5,298 nt of DNA, from assembly GCA_003512365.1 (NCBI GenBank), contig DORI01000215.1, positions 5,443 through 10,740 on the forward strand, in the 5' to 3' direction. The notes beneath the pieces were generated by a model. It was not told the origin of the DNA and made no database searches. It saw only the letters and a list, made by a program, of their open reading frames with translations. Of this stretch, positions 1-5,298 are shown piece by piece; the first letter of the stretch is position 1, and each line of letters begins with the position of its first letter. Origin of the DNA: Crocinitomicaceae bacterium (GTDB lineage Bacteria > Bacteroidota > Bacteroidia > Flavobacteriales_D > Crocinitomicaceae). The translations under genes were made by a program, and so were the position numbers.

Positions 1-14
1 GTGTTTTCGGTCAT
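1..14 (-). CDS. Possible first codons of the next dcw gene, probably ftsW
   Basis: After the murD stop there are 15 bases and then an ATG on the minus strand at 14-12, followed by codons for Thr, Glu, Asn and an incomplete codon at the edge. It is the only minus-strand ATG between the murD stop and the window edge. In Bacteroidota dcw clusters the gene after murD is normally ftsW, which encodes the septal peptidoglycan polymerase (SEDS family) that partners FtsI. Fourteen bases cannot confirm the product, so the identity rests on gene order alone and no symbol is given. There is no clear Shine-Dalgarno sequence upstream. Confidence 0.4.
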
Positions 15-29
15 GGGAGAAATTTCTGC

Positions 30-1373
30 TTAGAGGTTATTCACAAAATGTTTGAACTGCCTACCACGGTCTTCATAATTTTCGAACAAATCAAAGCTGG
101 CACAAGCAGGTGACAAAAGCACCGTTTCGTCCTTATTAGCCAATCGATAACCATAAGCAACAGCCTCAATAGCTGAACTCGCTTCAACGATAGTTTCAAC
201 GGTTGTTGAGAAGGCCTCAATAATTTTTTGATTTTCTGTTCCAAGGCAAATAATTGCTTTCACCTTGTCTTTAACAAGTTCCATCAATTCGTTGTAATCG
301 TTTCCTTTATCGACACCTCCTACAATCCAAACCACAGGTTTTTCCATACTTTCTAAGGCAAACCAGGTAGAATTGATGTTGGTAGCTTTTGAGTCGTTTA
401 TAAACTCAATCCCGTTGACTTTTGCAACGAATTCTAGGCGATGTTCAACATTTACAAAGTCTTCAAGACTTTCTCGGACCACATCTTTACGAATTTCTAC
501 AATTCTCGCGGCAATACCTGCTGCCAACGAATTTTGGGTGTTGTGCTTACCCTTCAAAGCTAAATCATGAATGGACATAGTTAATTGATCTTTTATGTTT
601 ATTGTTAGTTGTTCCTTAGTTGCAAAGCCCCCTACCGGAATCTCTTCTTTGAGTGAAAAAGGTGCGGTTTTCATTGGGAGATTTCTTTTGGCAATTTCTG
701 CCTGAATTATGGGGTCATCGAAATTATAGATGAACCAATCTTCATGGGTTTGATTATTTAAAATCCTAAATTTTGCGTCAACATAGCGTTGCATTTCATA
801 GGCGTAGCGGTCTAAATGATCTGGGGTGATATTGGTAAGAATTCCAATATCGGCTTTAAAATCAAACATATCGTCTAACTGAAATGAACTCAATTCAATG
901 ACATACCATTCGTGGTCACATTCAGCAACTTGTTTGGCAAAACTCTGTCCTACATTTCCTGCTAATCCAACATCCCAGCCTGCTTTTTTCAGAATATGAT
1001 GTGTGAGCATGGTGGTGGTAGTTTTGCCGTTACTTCCTGTGATGCATATTTTTTTTCCTTTGGTATAATAACTTGCAAATTCTATTTCCGAAATAACAGG
1101 AATTCCTCTATTGCGAAGTGCTACAATAATTGGAACAGTATTCGGTATTCCAGGGGATTTTACAATCAATTCACAGGATAAAATCCGTGTTTCATCGTGC
1201 TGACCTTCTTCCCATTCAACATTTAAATTTTGCAGGTCTTGTTTAAATTCCTCTTTAATTTTTCCAGCATCAGAAACAAACACGTTCCACTCTTGCTTTA
1301 TGGCAAGAATAGCAGCTCCGAGTCCACTTTCTCCGGCTCCTAATATGGCAATATGTTTCCCTTTTCCTTGCAT
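30..1373 (-). CDS. murD: UDP-N-acetylmuramoylalanine--D-glutamate ligase MurD
   Basis: MurD is the cytoplasmic ATP-dependent ligase that joins D-glutamate to UDP-MurNAc-L-alanine, the step before MurE. At 447 aa it matches the family (E. coli 438). The start gives a short lead into the UDP-binding Rossmann motif HIAILGAGESG (7-17), as expected for MurD. The central domain carries the P-loop G113-SNGKTTT, E160-L-S-S-F-Q-L166, D185-H-L-D-R189, and K201 in the position of the carbamylated lysine. The C-terminal domain shows H311-R, D327-SKATN, the VGGVDKG segment (351-357) and S421-PACASFD, running into NYEDRG. By alignment from memory with E. coli MurD, S426 and Y433 sit at the D-Glu-binding Ser415 and Phe422; Tyr for Phe is conservative. 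The ATG lies 3 bases after the mraY stop with no Shine-Dalgarno match. The TAA stop is followed 15 bases later by a candidate start for the next gene. Nothing suggests loss of function. Confidence 0.98.
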   Translation of the reverse strand: MQGKGKHIAILGAGESGLGAAILAIKQEWNVFVSDAGKIKEEFKQDLQNLNVEWEEGQHDETRILSCELIVKSPGIPNTVPIIVALRNRGIPVISEIEFASYYTKGKKICITGSNGKTTTTMLTHHILKKAGWDVGLAGNVGQSFAKQVAECDHEWYVIELSSFQLDDMFDFKADIGILTNITPDHLDRYAYEMQRYVDAKFRILNNQTHEDWFIYNFDDPIIQAEIAKRNLPMKTAPFSLKEEIPVGGFATKEQLTINIKDQLTMSIHDLALKGKHNTQNSLAAGIAARIVEIRKDVVRESLEDFVNVEHRLEFVAKVNGIEFINDSKATNINSTWFALESMEKPVVWIVGGVDKGNDYNELMELVKDKVKAIICLGTENQKIIEAFSTTVETIVEASSAIEAVAYGYRLANKDETVLLSPACASFDLFENYEDRGRQFKHFVNNL

Positions 1374-1379
1374 CGACTA
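1371..1379 (-). other. Three-base mraY-murD junction
   Basis: On the minus strand the mraY stop TAG is followed by TCG and then the murD ATG. The upstream bases are A-rich and lack an AGGAGG-like match. The near-contact of stop and start suggests coupled translation and rules out a promoter or terminator between the genes. Confidence 0.85.
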
Positions 1380-2621
1380 TCTTAATTTTAGCGTTACGAT
1401 GGTTACCACTGCTAGGAGCACCCCTACAATCCAAAATCGGGAAACAATTTTTGCTTCATGTAGGCCTTTTTTCTGAAAATGATGGTGTAACGGAGCCATT
1501 AGGAAAATTCGCCTTCCTTCACCAAATCGTTTCTTTGAATATTTGAAATACCCAACTTGAAGCATTACGGATAAATTTTCAATAAGGAAAACCCCACAAA
1601 GCACAGGAATTAGCAGTTCCTTTCTTATAGCAATGGCAAATACAGCAATGATTCCGCCAATTGCCAAACTACCCGTATCTCCCATAAAAACTTGTGCTGG
1701 AAATGAGTTATACCACAAAAATCCGATGCATGCTCCCACGAAGGCCGCGATAAAAATTACCATTTCTTCTGCGAGTGGGATATACATTACATTTAAGTAA
1801 TCGGCAAACTTTGCGTGAGAACTTATATATGCTAAAACTGCCAAGGCTAAACCTATAATCGCAGAGGTACCTGTTGCCAAACCATCTAACCCGTCGGTCA
1901 TGTTTGCTCCGTTGGAAACAGCAATTACAATAAAGATGACAATTGGAATAAAAAGTAACCAGCCGTATGATTTATCCATGTCACCAATTAGCCAGTTATA
2001 ATTAAACTCATTTCCTTTGATAAATGGAATTGTGGTGGTCATGTCGTCGGTTTTGATCCACTTATAGTTCTCACCGTCATTTTGCACATGCAGATGTGTG
2101 ACAAACTCTTCGTCGTTCTGTAATTGGTAGTCTGCACTAACTCTTTTGTGAACCGTTACATCATCAGAAAAATAGAGTATACAACCTACTATCAAACCAA
2201 CTCCAATTTGTCCAATTACTTTGAACGATCCCTTTAAACCTTCTTTGTTCTTTTTAAATACTTTGATATAGTCGTCTAAAAAGCCAATCATTCCCAACCA
2301 AATTGTGGCGATTATCATGGTGATGACGTAAATGTTATGCAGTTTAGCAAATAGAATTGTTGGAATTAAAATAGCGCCAAGAATGATGATCCCTCCCATT
2401 GTAGGCGTTCCTGACTTTTCAAGTTGACCTGCAAGTCCAAGATCTCGAACCGTTTCTCCGATTTGTTGCTTGCGCAGGGCTAAAATGATTTTCTTCCCAA
2501 AAACAATTGATACAATTAATGAGGTGATCAATGCCATGGCCGCTCGAAAAGAAATAAAATCGAACAAGCCTGCTCCTGGAAAATTTAGTTTATCTAAGTA
2601 ATCAAATAAGTAGTAGAGCAT
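1377..2621 (-). CDS. mraY: Phospho-N-acetylmuramoyl-pentapeptide-transferase MraY
   Basis: MraY transfers phospho-MurNAc-pentapeptide from the UDP-linked precursor to undecaprenyl phosphate, forming lipid I at the cytoplasmic face of the inner membrane. About ten hydrophobic segments can be read (roughly 24-41, 75-93, 97-115, 135-151, 219-236, 252-267, 287-304, 318-332, 335-357, 393-411), matching the family topology. Catalytic and substrate motifs are intact: D116-D117 in FLDDY, N240-M-T-D-G-L-D246, D315 in FMGDTG, and the H379-H-H381 triplet in PLHHHF, all placed in cytoplasmic loops by this topology. The protein is 414 aa against about 360 in E. coli. Most of the extra length is a polar, charged stretch at about 152-210 between the fourth and fifth segments, predicted periplasmic. 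Longer MraY proteins of this kind are, to my knowledge, usual in Bacteroidota. The ATG is fixed by a TAATG overlap with murE, and a GAAGAAAT stretch just upstream is at best a weak ribosome site. The stop is 3 bases before murD. Confidence 0.98.
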   Translation of the reverse strand: MLYYLFDYLDKLNFPGAGLFDFISFRAAMALITSLIVSIVFGKKIILALRKQQIGETVRDLGLAGQLEKSGTPTMGGIIILGAILIPTILFAKLHNIYVITMIIATIWLGMIGFLDDYIKVFKKNKEGLKGSFKVIGQIGVGLIVGCILYFSDDVTVHKRVSADYQLQNDEEFVTHLHVQNDGENYKWIKTDDMTTTIPFIKGNEFNYNWLIGDMDKSYGWLLFIPIVIFIVIAVSNGANMTDGLDGLATGTSAIIGLALAVLAYISSHAKFADYLNVMYIPLAEEMVIFIAAFVGACIGFLWYNSFPAQVFMGDTGSLAIGGIIAVFAIAIRKELLIPVLCGVFLIENLSVMLQVGYFKYSKKRFGEGRRIFLMAPLHHHFQKKGLHEAKIVSRFWIVGVLLAVVTIVTLKLR

Positions 2622-2623
2622 TA
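2619..2623 (-). other. TAATG stop/start overlap, murE-mraY
   Basis: The minus-strand pentamer TAATG holds the murE stop (TAA) and the mraY start (ATG), sharing one base. The purine-rich GAAGAA just upstream, inside the murE C-terminus, could act as a weak ribosome site. Termination-reinitiation is the likely mode of mraY translation. Confidence 0.9.
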
Positions 2624-4084
2624 TTTCTTCAATTCATTGGTTAATTCTTGTGTTATCTTGAAATCATCAAAATCGTATTTAACTCCCATGATTTCTTGGT
2701 ATTTCTCATGTCCTTTGCCGGCGATTAAAATGATATCACCCGGTTGTGCGAGTAGAATCGCGGTTTTAATAGCCTGTTTTCTATCTAGAACTGAAATAGA
2801 TTTAGTTTGCAGATCTGAGGTTAACCCAGATTCCATATCCTGTAAAATTCGAGCCGGATCCTCCGTTCGAGGGTTGTCAGAAGTTAAAATTACTTGTTGA
2901 CTCATTTTAGCGGCTATTTCAGCCATCAACGGACGTTTTGTTTTGTCACGATCTCCACCACATCCTACAAGCGTGATGACTTTTTCTGTCCCCTTCTTAA
3001 TTCCGTTAATGGTTTGGAGTACATTTTCCAATGCGTCAGGCGTATGTGCATAATCCACAATTACTGTCAATCCGCCTTGGCTTCTGAAATATTGAAATCT
3101 ACCATCTACTGAATTTAAATTACTAAGGCCAGTTAAAACTTCTAGTGAATCAAATCCCAAAGACGTGGCTACACCATATACTGCCAATAAGTTGTAGGCA
3201 TTAAATTCTCCAACCAATTTGGTGTACACTTCTTTATTATTGACTTGAAGTACCAAACCACTAAGTGCGTTCTCACTAATTTTTCCTTTAAAATCTGCAG
3301 GAGTTTTAAGTGCATAACTAAATTTTTGTGCCTTCGTGTTTTGCAACATTAGCGTTCCGTTCTTATCGTCAACATTTGTCAAAGCAAAAGCAGCGCTGCT
3401 AAGTCCATCAAAAAAGGCTTTTTTTACGTTTATGTATGCAGCAAAAGTTTGGTGGTAATCCAAATGGTCATGTGTTATATTGGTAAAAACCGCCCCAGTG
3501 AAATCTAATCCAGCAATACGATGTTGATGAATTGCATGCGAACTGACTTCCATAAAACAATACCCACATCCTTGGTCGACCATTTTTCTCAATAATGCAT
3601 TAAGTTGGACAGGATCAGGGGTGGTGTGTGTGGATGGGATTTCCTCTTCTCCAATCTTATTTACCACTGTTGAAAGCAAACCGGCTTTAGCTCCTAACTG
3701 CAAGAATAGACTATGAAGAAGAGTGGTGGTGGTGGTCTTTCCATTTGTTCCGGTTAGACCCACTAATTTGAGATTTTTTGAAGGATGATCGTAAAAATTA
3801 CATGCCGAAACTCCTAATGCATAGGCGGAATCTGCAACTTCCATCACATTGGCATCGTCAAATGAAACCTTATTAATTTCTTGAACTACAAAATTGCGAC
3901 AGCCGTTAGCATAGGCCGCTGAAATATAATCATGACCATCGTTGTTCGTTCCTCTGATTGCGAAGAATAGTGAAGACCCTGAGGCTTGACGAGAATCAAA
4001 AGTTAATAATTCAATGGTATTATCAAGATTTCCTCTTACCTGAGAAAAAGCAATTCCATTTAATATCTTGTCTAAAGTTTTCAT
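2621..4084 (-). CDS. murE: UDP-N-acetylmuramoyl-L-alanyl-D-glutamate--2,6-diaminopimelate ligase MurE
   Basis: This cytoplasmic ATP-dependent ligase adds the third residue of the peptidoglycan stem peptide to UDP-MurNAc-L-Ala-D-Glu. At 487 aa it is close to the usual MurE length (E. coli about 495). The three Mur-ligase domains are visible. The N-terminal UDP-sugar domain (1 to about 105) has D30-S-R32. The central ATPase has the P-loop G112-TNGKTTT, T154-T-P-D157, E179-V-S-S-H183 and H205-D-H-L-D209; K221 is the likely carbamylated lysine. The C-terminal domain has D344-YAHTPD, G374-CGGDRD with KRP after it, D403-N-P-R406 and G456-KGHE. In characterised MurE enzymes DNPR marks meso-diaminopimelate use, whereas lysine-adding enzymes differ there, so a DAP-type wall is inferred. 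The ATG at 4084 overlaps the ftsI stop, and MKTLDKIL is a normal MurE beginning. The stop shares one base with the mraY start. No key residue is missing. Confidence 0.98.
   Translation of the reverse strand: MKTLDKILNGIAFSQVRGNLDNTIELLTFDSRQASGSSLFFAIRGTNNDGHDYISAAYANGCRNFVVQEINKVSFDDANVMEVADSAYALGVSACNFYDHPSKNLKLVGLTGTNGKTTTTTLLHSLFLQLGAKAGLLSTVVNKIGEEEIPSTHTTPDPVQLNALLRKMVDQGCGYCFMEVSSHAIHQHRIAGLDFTGAVFTNITHDHLDYHQTFAAYINVKKAFFDGLSSAAFALTNVDDKNGTLMLQNTKAQKFSYALKTPADFKGKISENALSGLVLQVNNKEVYTKLVGEFNAYNLLAVYGVATSLGFDSLEVLTGLSNLNSVDGRFQYFRSQGGLTVIVDYAHTPDALENVLQTINGIKKGTEKVITLVGCGGDRDKTKRPLMAEIAAKMSQQVILTSDNPRTEDPARILQDMESGLTSDLQTKSISVLDRKQAIKTAILLAQPGDIILIAGKGHEKYQEIMGVKYDFDDFKITQELTNELKK
4081..4084 (-). 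other. ATGA stop/start overlap, ftsI-murE
   Basis: Read on the minus strand, the four bases ATGA contain the murE start (ATG) and the ftsI stop (TGA). Such overlaps commonly allow a terminating ribosome to restart on the next gene. No Shine-Dalgarno-like sequence lies at a normal distance upstream, which favours coupling, though this is inferred. Confidence 0.9.
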
Positions 4085-5298
4085 TTGAATTCTAATCGTA
4101 TTACTTGTCCTCTTGTTAGCGAAGTACCAGGTGTGAGAGATTGTGATACCACTTTGCCAAAACCTTTTATCTTCACAATTAACCCTTTACTCTCCAGAAT
4201 ATAAACTGCATCTTTGGCATTCATTCCCACGACATTTGGTACTTTTCCGTCGAGTTTGAGTTTACTCGAAATGATTACCTTTCCTTTGGTGGTATCTGCT
4301 CCTTGCCAATCACCCAAAGACTGAATAGAATAAGGCAAACCTAATTTCTGAGCTACGGAAATAATATCTTTGGAATATCCTGTTTTAAATTGTGGTAAAT
4401 CTTTTGATTTCACTCCTTCGTTTACTGCCTTGTGGTATTTTAAAGAAGATGCAAAAACCTTGTTTGCAACTTCGGCAAATACAGTCCCCGCTGCTTCAGC
4501 ACCATAATAGGCAATTGCAGGATTTGGTTTTGAAATCACTACAATACAACTGTAAATTGGGTTATCTGCCGGGAAGTATCCAACAAAAGATGCTTGATAA
4601 GAGCTATTTGACTCGTTTTCCCCGTATTGACCTTTGTCGCCTTGTATTTCGGCTGTACCTGTTTTACCCGCAATTTTAAACATGGAACTTATGAGTTGCT
4701 TTCCTGTTCCGTTGGTCATAACTCCTTTCATGCAGTCCTGCATAATTTTTACGGTTTTATCAGAACATACTTTTTCACGCAACACTACAGGGTTGAAGGT
4801 TTGTATGGTGGCTCCTCCCCTTCTTATTTCTTGGACAAAAAGCGGGCGAACAAGTTTTCCATTATTGGCTATTGCATTATATAAGGATAAGGTTTGTAAA
4901 GGCGTTTGTAGTACGCTATATCCAATAGACATCCATGGTAATGAGATTGCGTTCCAAGCATCCGTTCCAGGTTTTGGAAAGACAGGATTCGCTTCACCTT
5001 TAAGATCAATACCAAGTGGCTCTGTAACCCCAAATTGCTTGAGTTTATCTATAAATCGTTGCGGCTCATTTCGATACGCATTGTGAATAATTTGAGAAAT
5101 AACATTCGAAGATTTTTCAAAAGCCTGTTGGATGGTTATTTGCCCGTAGCCATTTCCGTGATTCGAATCTTTAAGTTTATGGCCTGCTGCGAAATTATAG
5201 GTCCCGACCGCATTCACTTTGTCTGTAATGTTAAACTTCCCATCTTCCAATCCTGCCATTAAGGAAGCCAGTTTCATTGTAGAACCGGGAACTTCACC
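4081..5298 (-). CDS. ftsI: Septal peptidoglycan D,D-transpeptidase FtsI (PBP3 type) with C-terminal PASTA domain, 5'-truncated by the window edge
   Basis: This class B penicillin-binding protein crosslinks peptidoglycan stem peptides at the division septum, on the periplasmic side of the inner membrane. The frame is open to the window edge, so only the last 405 codons are present; the N-terminal membrane anchor and pedestal domain are outside. Numbering from the first visible codon, the three transpeptidase motifs are all seen: S6-T-M-K9 (nt 5283-5272, S6 the acyl-enzyme serine), S63-S-N65 (nt 5112-5104) and K212-T-G214 followed by TAE (nt 4665-4657). The ATG at 5277 is the methionine inside STMK and not a start. 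After the catalytic domain comes a C-terminal PASTA domain at about 351-404 (starting KVPNVVG), preceded by a possible degenerate second copy at about 300-349. The residue before PGS is Val, where the family usually has Glu. The stop overlaps the murE start by 4 bases. Family assignment is firm; the choice of FtsI over another class B PBP rests on the dcw context. Confidence 0.95.
   Translation of the reverse strand, partial: GEVPGSTMKLASLMAGLEDGKFNITDKVNAVGTYNFAAGHKLKDSNHGNGYGQITIQQAFEKSSNVISQIIHNAYRNEPQRFIDKLKQFGVTEPLGIDLKGEANPVFPKPGTDAWNAISLPWMSIGYSVLQTPLQTLSLYNAIANNGKLVRPLFVQEIRRGGATIQTFNPVVLREKVCSDKTVKIMQDCMKGVMTNGTGKQLISSMFKIAGKTGTAEIQGDKGQYGENESNSSYQASFVGYFPADNPIYSCIVVISKPNPAIAYYGAEAAGTVFAEVANKVFASSLKYHKAVNEGVKSKDLPQFKTGYSKDIISVAQKLGLPYSIQSLGDWQGADTTKGKVIISSKLKLDGKVPNVVGMNAKDAVYILESKGLIVKIKGFGKVVSQSLTPGTSLTRGQVIRLEFK

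Noticed and set aside
373..570. Plus-strand frame opposite murD
   Set aside because: It is short and antisense to the conserved DSKATN and HRLEF region of MurD, with no features of its own.
1014..1037. Similarity between the P-loop regions of murD and murE, considered as a repeat
   Set aside because: The likeness reflects shared ancestry of Mur ligases (GxNGKTTT) and not a recent duplication; the flanking sequences are diverged.
1374..1376. Possible regulatory site or promoter between mraY and murD
   Set aside because: There are only three bases between the genes, and nothing promoter-like was convincing in the coding sequence upstream.
2637..3112. Plus-strand open frames opposite the 3' half of murE (2637-2900 and 2894-3112)
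   Set aside because: Both are antisense to conserved MurE motifs and have low-complexity, Ser/Cys-rich translations typical of shadow frames.
3721..3736. GTG/GGT trinucleotide run that looks like a microsatellite
   Set aside because: It encodes the threonine run after the P-loop lysine of MurE (ACC codons on the minus strand). A shorter version at 1013-1022 does the same in MurD. It is explained by the conserved motif and is too short for a phase-variable tract to be likely.
4634..5086. Plus-strand open frame of 150 codons opposite ftsI, with a second overlapping frame at 4627-4884
   Set aside because: It lies wholly antisense to the conserved transpeptidase domain, its translation resembles no known protein, and it has no ribosome site or genomic context. 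It is a by-product of the ftsI codons.

Overview
The window is a stretch of the division and cell wall (dcw) cluster read entirely on the minus strand. Transcription runs from right to left in the order ftsI (PBP3-type transpeptidase, 5' end outside the window), murE, mraY, murD, and probably the first few codons of the next gene, most likely ftsW. Nearly every base is coding. I see no RNA gene, mobile element, CRISPR array, terminator or convincing promoter.

The organism is very probably a member of the Bacteroidota, most likely class Flavobacteriia. Four things suggest this: the gene order ftsI-murE-mraY-murD without murF between murE and mraY; an FtsI with a C-terminal PASTA domain; a long MraY (414 aa against about 360 in E. 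coli) with a large hydrophilic periplasmic loop; and AT-rich genes that lack clear Shine-Dalgarno sequences. I cannot name a genus from the sequence alone.

Layout: 5298-4081 is the C-terminal 405 codons of FtsI, cut just upstream of its catalytic SxxK motif. 4084-2621 is MurE (487 aa) with the DNPR signature for meso-diaminopimelate. 2621-1377 is MraY (414 aa), a polytopic membrane enzyme. 1373-30 is MurD (447 aa). 14-1 holds a possible ATG start for the next gene. The junctions are very tight: a 4-base ATGA overlap, a 1-base TAATG overlap, a 3-base gap and a 15-base gap. This indicates one polycistronic mRNA with likely translational coupling.

Together the genes build and use lipid-linked peptidoglycan precursor. 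MurD adds D-Glu to UDP-MurNAc-L-Ala and MurE adds meso-DAP. MurF, not in the window, would complete the pentapeptide. MraY then moves phospho-MurNAc-pentapeptide onto undecaprenyl phosphate to make lipid I, and FtsI crosslinks the finished strands at the septum. All three full-length enzymes keep their catalytic motifs and look functional. I found no undescribed system here. The points worth a second look are lineage-specific features of MraY and FtsI and the compact gene junctions.
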